The notes beneath the pieces were generated by a model, which searched no databases, was not told where the DNA came from, and was given only the letters and a program-made list of their open reading frames with translations. A stretch of 19,796 bases of DNA, from NCBI GenBank assembly GCA_024690635.1, contig JAILOW010000135.1:1-19796 (forward strand), written 5' to 3'. Origin of the DNA: Butyrivibrio sp. (GTDB lineage: Bacteria > Bacillota_A > Clostridia > Lachnospirales > Lachnospiraceae). Positions 1 to 7,827 of the stretch are shown here, one piece after another. Positions within the stretch are counted from its first letter, which is position 1; each line of letters starts with the position of its first letter. The position numbers and the translations under genes are program-made.

Positions 1-635
1 TAAATCTTGGAATACTGCTCTTGGGAAAGAGCTGTCTCAATATTTATCTTGCCTTCATCAGTCTTGATGAATTCCTTGGTCATGCAGTCAAAGATGGTAA
101 GGGATATCTTTGAATAGAAAGTAGCTCTGGAATCAAGTTCCTCGCAGTACTCGGAAAGCCCCACCGTTCTGGAATCTCCTATAAAAAGAGCATCGCAAAA
201 ATAATCATCGTCAACTTCGGAAAACTCAAGGATCTCGGGGAACTTTGCATCTTCCTCGGAGAGCTCTTCATCCTGCTCTTCTTCGGAAGCTTCACCTTCT
301 GAGTTTTCTTCCTCTGCGGTAAGGTCCTCTGCGCCGTCTTCTGCCTCTGCAGGCTCCTCCTCAGGGTTCTCTTTTTCTTCTTCCCGTTCAGTATCTTCAT
401 CCAGGCTGACAACCTCCGTGCCGACTCCCGGGATCACCTGAACATCACTGCTCCAGGGAAACACTCCGTCGGAAAAGCCTCTGAAAACCAGAGACAGCAC
501 AGGATGAGAAAAGTCCTTTTGCCCCTCGGTGTAGCTCTCGTAAACATCATCCTTAAGCGCAAAAGAGATTATGGTAAGTATTAAACTGACTGTCGCCAAT
601 GAGAAAATAAGCGGGCATTCCTTAAACCATTTCAC
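1..635 (-). CDS. SGNH/GDSL-like hydrolase, membrane-anchored, partial (C-terminus beyond window)
   Basis: The reading frame is open from a GTG at 635-633 to the window edge, giving 211 visible residues. An in-frame TAA lies two codons upstream, so GTG is the first possible start. A GAGGAG overlapping the MBOAT stop codon lies 13 nt ahead, which is rather far. Residues about 8-27 are one hydrophobic segment (signal anchor). Residues about 80-135 are a strongly acidic Glu/Asp/Pro-rich linker. The motif ALFIGDSRTVGL then places GDS at 153-155, as in block I of SGNH hydrolases, whose Ser is the nucleophile. The Asp-x-x-His block would lie outside the window. It sits 17 bp after an MBOAT acyltransferase gene. 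MBOAT plus SGNH pairs O-acylate or de-acylate cell-surface polymers, so that role is inferred here. The substrate cannot be told. Confidence 0.85.
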   Translation of the reverse strand, partial: MKWFKECPLIFSLATVSLILTIISFALKDDVYESYTEGQKDFSHPVLSLVFRGFSDGVFPWSSDVQVIPGVGTEVVSLDEDTEREEEKENPEEEPAEAEDGAEDLTAEEENSEGEASEEEQDEELSEEDAKFPEILEFSEVDDDYFCDALFIGDSRTVGLSEYCEELDSRATFYSKISLTIFDCMTKEFIKTDEGKINIETALSQEQYSKI

Positions 636-652
636 TTCTTATAATAAACTCC

Positions 653-2014
653 TCAAAATCTGATATACATAAAAGGGTTGCCTGCAGCATTTGACAAGCT
701 GAAGACACAGGCCCAAAACAGTAAAAACAAAACTATTGTGAAAACAGGCTTTTTCCTGTTGTTCTCCCAGAAATCATACACTCCCGGTATCAAAAGACAG
801 ATTCCAGGAACAAGATACATCCAGTAAAGCGCCATGTTCTTGGCAAAATCATTTTTATTTACGGCAATTCCTTCTCCGAAAAAGGGAAACAGTCTCATGA
901 AATACTGAAGGAGCATGGTCCTGTCAGGAATTGCAAAAATAACCCAGGTAAGGGGTATAAGCAAAAGTACGTTTATCTTTCCAACCACTTTTGATACGGA
1001 GGAAGGAAGTTTTTTCATGATAAAGAACTTCTCACAAAAGATTATAACAAAAAGGATCAGTCCCCATATTATAAAGTTAAGGCCGGTGCCATGCCAGAAT
1101 CCGGTAATAAGCCAGACGATCAGAAGGTTCATCGCCGTTCTTGCGCTGCCCTTCCTGCTGCCTCCAAGGGGAATATAGATATAATCCCTGAACCATGAGC
1201 CTAAGGTAGCATGCCATCTTCTGTAGAACTCTGAAACGCTGCCTGCTCCGTAGGGGTGATCAAAGTTTCTGATAAAAGGAAATCCAAGCATGACTCCGAT
1301 GCCGGCAGCCATAAGCGAATATCCCCAAAAATCAAAGTAAAGTTCAAGAGAGTAGGTCACCGCTCCAAGCCATGCTAAAGAAGTGGATATACTCTCATAG
1401 CCGATGGTTCCTATCTCTTTCCATAAAATAGCCAGATGGTCGGCAAGTATAACCTTAAAGGAAAGGCCCACAACAAAGAATAACAGGCCGTCTTCAATGC
1501 TGCCAAGTATGGTCTTTAGTGATCTTTTTTCCTTAAGGGCGGTATCTGCAAGGTAGTCCTCGTAGCGCATGATAGGTCCCGACAGTATCTGTGGGAACAT
1601 GGTAAAATACGAAGCCACATCCACAAATCTTGCTTCCTTTCTGATTTTGCCCTTAAAGACATCCACCTGGAAGGATATCATCTTGAAGATGTAAAAACTG
1701 ATACCTATGGGCATAAGGGCGCTGTCCACAAACTGGGAGAGTATCTTGAACTCCACCAGCATGCCCGCGTCAATACACAATATGAAAATAAAAAGCGATC
1801 TGCTCTTTTCCGTAAAAAGAGCCTTAGAAAAAAAGAAGTTCACAATGACAGCTCCAAGCAAAGCAGGGAGCATCCTAAGATCGCCTACAGCATAAAACAA
1901 AAGACTCCCCATCAGAAGAGTCCATGTTCTAAATCTGACAGGCGTAATATAAAATGCAAGCAGAAAAACAGGTAAAAACCTGAATATAAAATTTAAATCC
2001 GAAAAAGTAATCAT
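653..2014 (-). CDS. MBOAT family membrane-bound O-acyltransferase (AlgI/DltB/PatB-like)
   Basis: This 453-residue polytopic membrane protein has about ten or more hydrophobic segments. Family signatures are visible: PIGISFYIFKMISFQVDVF (102-120), the SEFYRRWHATL block with His268, and ITGFWHG with His308, the expected catalytic histidine of MBOAT enzymes. A basic loop (DYIYIPLGGSRKGS) lies between them, as in AlgI. Known relatives move acetyl or other acyl groups across the membrane onto exported polysaccharide, peptidoglycan or teichoic acid. The start ATG at 2014 has only a weak ribosome site and lies 14 bp after the preceding stop, so translation may be coupled. The next gene is SGNH-like, supporting a surface O-acylation pair. 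The acceptor polymer is unknown. Confidence 0.95.
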   Translation of the reverse strand: MITFSDLNFIFRFLPVFLLAFYITPVRFRTWTLLMGSLLFYAVGDLRMLPALLGAVIVNFFFSKALFTEKSRSLFIFILCIDAGMLVEFKILSQFVDSALMPIGISFYIFKMISFQVDVFKGKIRKEARFVDVASYFTMFPQILSGPIMRYEDYLADTALKEKRSLKTILGSIEDGLLFFVVGLSFKVILADHLAILWKEIGTIGYESISTSLAWLGAVTYSLELYFDFWGYSLMAAGIGVMLGFPFIRNFDHPYGAGSVSEFYRRWHATLGSWFRDYIYIPLGGSRKGSARTAMNLLIVWLITGFWHGTGLNFIIWGLILFVIIFCEKFFIMKKLPSSVSKVVGKINVLLLIPLTWVIFAIPDRTMLLQYFMRLFPFFGEGIAVNKNDFAKNMALYWMYLVPGICLLIPGVYDFWENNRKKPVFTIVLFLLFWACVFSLSNAAGNPFMYIRF

Positions 2015-2028
2015 CCATTCACTAACTT

Positions 2029-3447
2029 TCAGTTGCCGGAATTATTGATCTCAGCCAGCTTGGTTTCTGCGGAGCTGGCACTTTGTGTACCCGGGAACTC
2101 ATTGATAACCGCATCATATACTTCCTTGGCTCTGTCCAGATCACCATGACTGTAGTATGCATTTCCAAGGTAATAAAGGGTATTCACATTGGTATTGTCA
2201 TACTGATAAGCCTTGGAAAGGTTGGTTATGGCAGCTTCGTAATCCTCTGCCTTGTAAGCATCATATCCAGTGTTGTAATAGCTTGTTGCAAGCTGAGGCC
2301 CCACTTTGGTCATGAGCATATCGTAAAGAGCAGAAAACTCCGGTGATACGTCAGACTTAATGGCATCAAGGTCAAGACCTGCAAGGGACTGTGCTATGGG
2401 CTCCATATTCTCGGGGTCCTCCATGTAGCTGCTCACAGCCTTCATCAGACTGTTCATGGCTGCCGATGTGGAATCCACGCCCTCGTAGTCGGTAACCTTG
2501 CTGTTAAGCTCCTCTACCTGAGCCTTTAAGTTATTTACCTGCTGCTCGTAAGAAACAATCTGAGCCGATTTTGCATCAGACTCTTCGCTTATCTGTGCGA
2601 TCTTTTCCTGATTGCCCGAGTTTATGCTCTGTATTCTCTGGGGAAGGATCAAAAAGCATGCAACAGCGATGCCCAGGATTATTCCAAGTACAATGCCCCA
2701 GATGGAATTGCTGCGGGTGATGGCAGATCTTTTAACAGGCTGAATGATCATCTCATTGCCGCTGTTGTATCTGATGACATCATCACTGTCTGAGGCGGCA
2801 ATATCGGAGACAAGCTTGCCGCTTTCGCCGGGAAGGAGCATACTGTCAGCTTCCTTGAGATAGCGCTTGGCAAGTACACTGCCGGTATCAAGCTTTAATG
2901 CTCTCTGGGACTCAACCTTGGCTCTGTCCCAGTTGCCGTTTTTCAGATATAAAAGGGCAAGCAAAAGATGCGCTTTGATAAACCCGTTGTTTAACTGAAG
3001 CACCTGCTTGAGCTGAATGATGGCAAGGTCCAGACTGTTCTGGTTGCAGTAATTCAGCGCTATATTGAACTTTTTGATAGTCTGATTGATATCTTCGAGA
3101 TGGGATGGGCTGTTGCGAACCATGTCCATATAGTAATCCGCAGCATTGTCCTCTGCCTGAAGGTTTTTACTGATAACCCATTCCGAAAGAGCCGGAACCA
3201 CTTCTCCTGTCTCGTAGTAAACAAGTCCAAGAAGGTTTCTGGCATCGATATTGTTTTTATTTAACTTAAGGCTCTGTCGCAAAGATTCTACGGCACCTGT
3301 CATATCCCTGACCTGTGCCTTCTCTATCCCCTCGTTGTAAAATCTGTTGGAAAGGCTCACTATCCTCTTGTATGTCCTGACCTCCACACCGCAACCGGGG
3401 CAAACATTTCCTTTGCCTAACTGAGCACCGCAGCGATAGCACTTCAT
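2029..3447 (-). CDS. Zinc-ribbon / TPR protein with one transmembrane helix and extracytoplasmic coiled coil
   Basis: The 472 residues fall into clear parts. A short zinc ribbon uses Cys3, Cys6, Cys16 and Cys19 (CxxC...CxxC). TPR-like helices span about 30-200 (for example residues 47-90 and 136-190). A single hydrophobic helix spans about 248-268. A Gln/Glu/Ser-rich coiled coil spans about 272-322, and C-terminal TPRs about 388-455. Positive charge before the helix suggests an N-terminal half in the cytoplasm and a C-terminal half outside. Such proteins act as scaffolds and have no catalytic motif here. The start ATG lies 2 bp after the 54-residue gene, with AAGAGGG inside that gene as ribosome site. 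Its position just before MBOAT and SGNH genes suggests, by inference only, a role in envelope assembly. Confidence 0.9.
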   Translation of the reverse strand: MKCYRCGAQLGKGNVCPGCGVEVRTYKRIVSLSNRFYNEGIEKAQVRDMTGAVESLRQSLKLNKNNIDARNLLGLVYYETGEVVPALSEWVISKNLQAEDNAADYYMDMVRNSPSHLEDINQTIKKFNIALNYCNQNSLDLAIIQLKQVLQLNNGFIKAHLLLALLYLKNGNWDRAKVESQRALKLDTGSVLAKRYLKEADSMLLPGESGKLVSDIAASDSDDVIRYNSGNEMIIQPVKRSAITRSNSIWGIVLGIILGIAVACFLILPQRIQSINSGNQEKIAQISEESDAKSAQIVSYEQQVNNLKAQVEELNSKVTDYEGVDSTSAAMNSLMKAVSSYMEDPENMEPIAQSLAGLDLDAIKSDVSPEFSALYDMLMTKVGPQLATSYYNTGYDAYKAEDYEAAITNLSKAYQYDNTNVNTLYYLGNAYYSHGDLDRAKEVYDAVINEFPGTQSASSAETKLAEINNSGN

Positions 3448-3449
3448 TG

Positions 3450-3614
3450 TTATCTTGCCCTCTTCTGGTTGTCAGAATCCTGCTTGGCTTCTTTTAAAAG
3501 CTTTACAAGCACATCAGACATATCGTCGAGATCCTGATTGTATATTATTTCCTCAGCATCCTCTATTTCAAGGCTGGGTTTGAACTTTTTTAGTTCCTCA
3601 TCAAAATTGATCAT
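3450..3614 (-). CDS. Small acidic hypothetical protein, 54 residues
   Basis: This short frame has ATG at 3614-3612, TAA at 3452-3450, and an excellent ribosome site, GAGGGG five bases ahead of the ATG. It fills the gap between folC (10 bp away) and the TPR gene (2 bp away) almost exactly, which strongly supports a real gene. The protein begins MINFDEELKKFKPSLEIEDA, is rich in Asp/Glu/Lys, is predicted mostly helical, and has no cysteine, transmembrane segment or signal peptide. A basic tail (QKRAR) overlaps the ribosome site of the next gene, suggesting coupled translation. I do not recognise a family. It could be an adaptor for the downstream membrane protein, but that is only context. Confidence 0.75.
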   Translation of the reverse strand: MINFDEELKKFKPSLEIEDAEEIIYNQDLDDMSDVLVKLLKEAKQDSDNQKRAR

Positions 3615-3624
3615 CGTTTCCCCT

Positions 3625-5004
3625 CTATACTATGGCCTTTATCTGGCCCACAAGGTAAAGAGATCCGGCAGCAAATACCGTATCCTTCGACTTGCGCATG
3701 GTTATAATGTCAGTGACCGCATCCCTTACATTACTGTAATACTTTATGGGAAGTCCTATGATCCCAAGCTCTTCCTTGCTGTTTTCAAAGGAAGTTTTAA
3801 GGTCTGATACCGACAAAGACCTGTCAGTTTCAAGAACTGCTACAAATATGGAATCAAAGATCCTGCGATCCAGTATTTTACGGATTATATCATCGTACTG
3901 TTTGTCGCCCACAATGCCAAAGAGCAGCATCTTGCGCCCTTCAGAGCCAATGCCGTCGGCAGAATCCAAAAAAGCCTCTATTCCGTCGATATTGTGAGCT
4001 CCGTCCACATAGACTCCGGGTCGGATCTCTTCCATTCTGCCTTCCCATTTTGCGGAAAGCAGACCCTCTCTAATGTCAAGCTCTGTCAGCCTTGCGCCTC
4101 TTTCACGTAAAAGCTCAAGGGCGGTAACTGCCACAGCCGCATTCTCCGTCTGGTACAAAGCCTCTGTGGAGAGTTTTAGATCAGCATATCTATCATATAG
4201 GGAATTATATGAAAAAGCAACGTATTTGTTGCCTGCTTCATCCTTTAAAAGGCAGGGATTTTCTATGTTTTTCTTTTCCACTGCAACTGCTCTGCTATCA
4301 AGTTCCAGAGCCCTGTTTTTGATCACATCCGAAGCCTCTTTTCTCTTGTCAAAAAAGACTACGGGCACACCGGCTTTTATGATCCCGGCTTTTTCTGCAG
4401 CTATCTGCTCATAGGTATCGCCAAGATACTGCATATGATCATATCCGATCTCGGTGATAACGCTAAGCACAGGCTTTCTGACACTGTTGGTGGCATCAAG
4501 TCTGCCTCCAAGGCCTGTTTCAAGCACCAGATAGTCCACAGGGTAGACATCGTATAACAGCATGGCCACAAAAAACAGGAGTTCAAAGTATGTGGGGAAA
4601 TATTCCCCGTCCTTGTACTCCATGATACGGCGAAGGGTTTCCACGAACACTTCCACAAAAACGCCCTCGGTAATAGGCTTGCCGTCCACGGCAAAACGCT
4701 CGTTAAGGCCCATAAGATGAGGTGATGTAAACATACCCACAGAATATTCCGCTTTTACAAGTGCAGAAGAAATGTAACTGCAAACGGATCCTTTGCCGTT
4801 GGTTCCGGCAACGTGGATAATGTTTATGTTCTCATCGGGAGATCCGAGATAGTCAAGGAAAGCCCTGGTGTCCTCAACGCTGTGCTTGTCAGTGAACCCG
4901 GGAATGGTGTTCAAAAAACTCTCGCACTCCGCCATCGTTATTTTGACATCTTCGTCGGCGCGAAGGATCAGATCCTCCACGCCGGCTCTAAGTTTTTCAT
5001 CCAT
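3625..5004 (-). CDS. folC: Folylpolyglutamate synthase / dihydrofolate synthase
   Basis: FolC ligates glutamate to folates (and in bifunctional forms to dihydropteroate) with ATP, in the cytoplasm. The 459 residues carry the family marks in order: P-loop GTNGKGS (67-73), TSPHL (93-97), the ETGLGGRLDATN stretch (162-173), GYDH (187-190) and DGAHN (334-338) in the C-terminal Mur-ligase-type domain. Length fits the family. The ATG at 5004 lies 4 bp after the valS stop with no strong ribosome site, so coupling to valS is likely. About 20 residues precede the usual family N-terminus, and a second ATG at codon 24 is possible, although its ribosome site is no better. valS followed by folC is a known conserved order in Firmicutes. 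Confidence 0.95.
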   Translation of the reverse strand: MDEKLRAGVEDLILRADEDVKITMAECESFLNTIPGFTDKHSVEDTRAFLDYLGSPDENINIIHVAGTNGKGSVCSYISSALVKAEYSVGMFTSPHLMGLNERFAVDGKPITEGVFVEVFVETLRRIMEYKDGEYFPTYFELLFFVAMLLYDVYPVDYLVLETGLGGRLDATNSVRKPVLSVITEIGYDHMQYLGDTYEQIAAEKAGIIKAGVPVVFFDKRKEASDVIKNRALELDSRAVAVEKKNIENPCLLKDEAGNKYVAFSYNSLYDRYADLKLSTEALYQTENAAVAVTALELLRERGARLTELDIREGLLSAKWEGRMEEIRPGVYVDGAHNIDGIEAFLDSADGIGSEGRKMLLFGIVGDKQYDDIIRKILDRRIFDSIFVAVLETDRSLSVSDLKTSFENSKEELGIIGLPIKYYSNVRDAVTDIITMRKSKDTVFAAGSLYLVGQIKAIV

Positions 5005-5008
5005 ATTA

Positions 5009-7681
5009 TTACTTTTTCAGCTGAGCAAGACGCTCTGTGATCTGGTCGTAGGTCTGCTGATACTTCTGCTGTTTTTCCTTTTCCTCGGCAATCTTTTCAG
5101 CGGGTGCCTTGGAAAGGAACTTCTCGTTGCTGAGCATGTTCTTGGATCTTGCAAGCTCACCTTCAAGCTTCTTTTGCTCTTTGGTAAGTCTTTCAATCTC
5201 TGCTGAAATATCAACAAGATCCGAGAAAGGAATATATACTGTAGCATCTGCCAAAACTACGGATACCGCATCATCGGCAATTCCGTCTTTTCCACTCTGG
5301 CATACAGACTCAGAAGCGTAAGCAAGAGCCTCAAAGAAAAGCTTACCTGTTGTAAAAATATCAAGTGTTTCTTTATTGTCACTGACAACAAATACCTTTG
5401 CCTTACGTGAAGGAGCAACATTCATCTGAGTACGAACGTTTCTGATTCCGCGAACAGCCTCTTTGATGGTCTCAACTTCTTTTTCCTCAGCCTCAAAGTT
5501 CCACTCATCCTTGTATACAGGCCAGTCGGAGATCATGATTGACTCCTCTTCATCCTGAAGAGTACAGAAGATCTCTTCTGTAATGAAAGGCATGTAAGGG
5601 TGAAGGAGCTTCAGTCCGTTGATAAGTACGGTCTGAAGTGTCCAAAGTGCTGCCTCATGAGACTGCGCATTGTCTGAGTTGTAGAGCCTTGGCTTGACCA
5701 TCTCAATGTACCAGTCGCAGAACTCATCCCAGATAAAGTCATAAACCTTCTGAACAGCGATTCCCAGCTCGAACTTTTCCATATTTTCGGTAACTTCTCT
5801 TATGGTGTTGTTGAGCTTGGAAAGGATCCACTTGTCTACAGGCTCAAGACCTGCAGGTGCAGCCTGATGGATCGCAGAAGGAGCATCCTCCTTCATGTTC
5901 ATCATGATAAATCTGGAAGCATTCCATACCTTGTTTGCAAAGTTACGGCTGTTCTCAACTCTTTCATTATAGAAACGCATGTCATTGCCGGGAGCATTAC
6001 CTGTAACAATGGTAAGTCTCAGGGCATCTGCGCCGTAGTTTTCGATTACTTCAAGAGGATCGATACCGTTTCCAAGGGACTTACTCATCTTTCTGCCCTG
6101 GGAATCCCTGATAAGACCGTGGAAAAGAACTGTCTTGAAGGGGTAGGTTCCCATCTGCTCGTAGCTTGAGAATATCATTCTGATAACCCAGAAGAAGATA
6201 ATGTCATAGCCTGTTACAAGCACATCTGTAGGGAAGAAATATTTAAGCTCCTTGGTGTCATGAGGCCATCCAAGTGTCTCGAAGGGCCAAAGTGCTGATG
6301 AAAACCAGGTGTCAAGGGTATCGGGATCCTGTGTGAAATGCTCATGTCCGCACTTAGGGCAAACCTTGGGCATCTCTTTTGCCACAACAACCTCACCGCA
6401 CTTGTCGCAGTAGTATGCAGGAATCCTGTGTCCCCACCAGAGCTGACGTGAAATACACCAGTCTCTGATATTATCTGTCCAGTTGTAATAGATCTTGTCC
6501 ATTCTCGGAGGGATAAGCTTGATCTCGCCCTCTTTTACAGCCTTTACTGCAGGCTTAATGAGCTCATCCATCTTTACAAACCACTGAGCCTTGATCATGG
6601 GCTCAACTGTGGTATGGCAACGGTCATGAGTACCTACATTGTGAGAGTAGTCCTCGATATCAACCAAGAGTCCCATCTCACGAAGCTCTTTTACAATGGC
6701 TTCTCTGCACTCATATCTGTCCATTCCCTCGAACTTGCCGCCGTTTGCATTGATGGTGGCGTCATCATTGAGGATGTTTACCTCTTCAAGGTTGTGGCGC
6801 TTGCCTACCTCAAAGTCGTTAGGGTCATGTGCAGGTGTGATCTTAACAACACCTGTACCGAATTCCATGTCTACGTAGCTGTCCTCAACAATGGGGATCT
6901 GTCTGTTTACTATAGGAAGAAGAACCTTCTTGCCGTGGTAATCCTTGTATCTGTCGTCCTCAGGGTTAACAGCCACTGCTGTATCACCAAGCATTGTCTC
7001 GGGACGTGTTGTTGCAAACTCGATGAATTTGGTTGTGGATACTGATCCGTCATCTTCTATGAGAGGATATTTGATATGCCAAAGATGACCTGCCTGCTCC
7101 TCGTATTCAACCTCAGCGTCGGAAATTGAGGTTTTGCAAACAGGACACCAGTTAACGATCCTGCTGCCTTTGTAAATATATCCTTTTTCATGCATCTTGA
7201 GGAATACTTCCGTAACGGCCTCGTTACAGCCCTCATCCATTGTGAAACGCTCTCTGTCCCAATCGCAGGATGATCCGAGCTTTTTAAGCTGGGAAACAAT
7301 GGTTCCGCCATACTCTTTCTTCCACTCCCATGCCTTTTCAAGGAATTTTTCTCTTCCAAGTTCTCTCTTATCGATGCCCTGCTTTTTAAGCTCGTTGGTG
7401 ATACGAACCTCTGTAGCGATGCTGGCATGATCGGTTCCGGGCTGCCAGAGCGCATTGTAGCCCTGCATCCTCTTCCATCTGATAAGAATATCCTGAAGGG
7501 TCTGGTCAAATGCGTGACCCATGTGGAGTTTACCTGTTATATTTGGCGGCGGGATAACGATAGTGAATGGTTTCTTGGTCTCGTCCACCTCAGCGTGGAA
7601 GTATTTCTTTTCCTCCCACTTAGAATAAAGACGATCCTCGATATCCCGTGGATTATATGTCTTTTCCAGCTCTTTTTTCAT
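5009..7681 (-). CDS. valS: Valyl-tRNA synthetase
   Basis: ValS charges tRNA-Val with valine and edits mischarged threonine. The 890 residues show the class I signature PPPNITGKLHMGH (44-56, HMGH as the HIGH box), GTDHA (72-76), the editing-domain motif TTRPET (224-229), a zinc-knuckle-like CxxC pair (C425, C428, C441, C444), GRKMSKSLGNG with KMSKS at 531-535, and a C-terminal charged coiled-coil arm from about 825 to the end. Length is normal for bacterial ValS. The start at 7681 has a good GAGAGG ribosome site six bases away. It heads the six-gene minus-strand run and has a promoter about 100 bp upstream. No T-box leader is seen, although tRNA-synthetase genes of this group often have one. 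Confidence 0.99.
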   Translation of the reverse strand: MKKELEKTYNPRDIEDRLYSKWEEKKYFHAEVDETKKPFTIVIPPPNITGKLHMGHAFDQTLQDILIRWKRMQGYNALWQPGTDHASIATEVRITNELKKQGIDKRELGREKFLEKAWEWKKEYGGTIVSQLKKLGSSCDWDRERFTMDEGCNEAVTEVFLKMHEKGYIYKGSRIVNWCPVCKTSISDAEVEYEEQAGHLWHIKYPLIEDDGSVSTTKFIEFATTRPETMLGDTAVAVNPEDDRYKDYHGKKVLLPIVNRQIPIVEDSYVDMEFGTGVVKITPAHDPNDFEVGKRHNLEEVNILNDDATINANGGKFEGMDRYECREAIVKELREMGLLVDIEDYSHNVGTHDRCHTTVEPMIKAQWFVKMDELIKPAVKAVKEGEIKLIPPRMDKIYYNWTDNIRDWCISRQLWWGHRIPAYYCDKCGEVVVAKEMPKVCPKCGHEHFTQDPDTLDTWFSSALWPFETLGWPHDTKELKYFFPTDVLVTGYDIIFFWVIRMIFSSYEQMGTYPFKTVLFHGLIRDSQGRKMSKSLGNGIDPLEVIENYGADALRLTIVTGNAPGNDMRFYNERVENSRNFANKVWNASRFIMMNMKEDAPSAIHQAAPAGLEPVDKWILSKLNNTIREVTENMEKFELGIAVQKVYDFIWDEFCDWYIEMVKPRLYNSDNAQSHEAALWTLQTVLINGLKLLHPYMPFITEEIFCTLQDEEESIMISDWPVYKDEWNFEAEEKEVETIKEAVRGIRNVRTQMNVAPSRKAKVFVVSDNKETLDIFTTGKLFFEALAYASESVCQSGKDGIADDAVSVVLADATVYIPFSDLVDISAEIERLTKEQKKLEGELARSKNMLSNEKFLSKAPAEKIAEEKEKQQKYQQTYDQITERLAQLKK

Positions 7682-7709
7682 ATTGAACCTCTCCTCTCAA
7701 CAGAAAAGC

Positions 7710-7739
7710 CCTTAGCAGCCTCAAAATAGTCCGCTAAGG
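7710..7739 (-). promoter_or_regulatory. Stem-loop in the valS leader
   Basis: In the transcript sense, CCTTAGCGG pairs with CTGCTAAGG (nine pairs, one a G-U) around a 12-nt loop. It is followed by GCTTTTCTGTTG, a poor U tract, and then by the valS ribosome site 12 nt downstream. It might be a weak attenuator or an mRNA-stabilising 5' stem. The leader is under 100 nt and lacks the T-box consensus, so this is not a T-box element. Confidence 0.4.
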
Positions 7740-7774
7740 ACGTTTTTCTTTAGAAATCCATTAAATTAGTAATA

Positions 7775-7804
7775 ATATTATTGTAGATAGTAGTATTTTG
7801 TCAA
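7775..7804 (-). promoter_or_regulatory. Sigma-A-type promoter of the valS operon
   Basis: A perfect TTGACA -35 box (7804-7799) is followed after 18 bp by TAATAT (7780-7775), inside an AT-rich run where ATAATA at 17 bp spacing would also serve. The -35 box begins 23 bp after the stop of the GGDEF gene. No terminator was seen between them, so read-through from that gene may add to valS expression. Confidence 0.65.
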
Positions 7805-7827
7805 CCCTTGGAGCCCCCTTTGGAGCA

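Noticed and set aside
179..412. A 77-residue Lys/Arg-rich minus-strand frame
   Set aside because: It is the frame-shifted reading of the acidic Glu/Asp-rich linker of the SGNH-like gene, which gives basic residues in another frame.
7682..7800. A T-box riboswitch ahead of valS
   Set aside because: The leader is too short and the conserved T-box sequence and specifier stem are not present.
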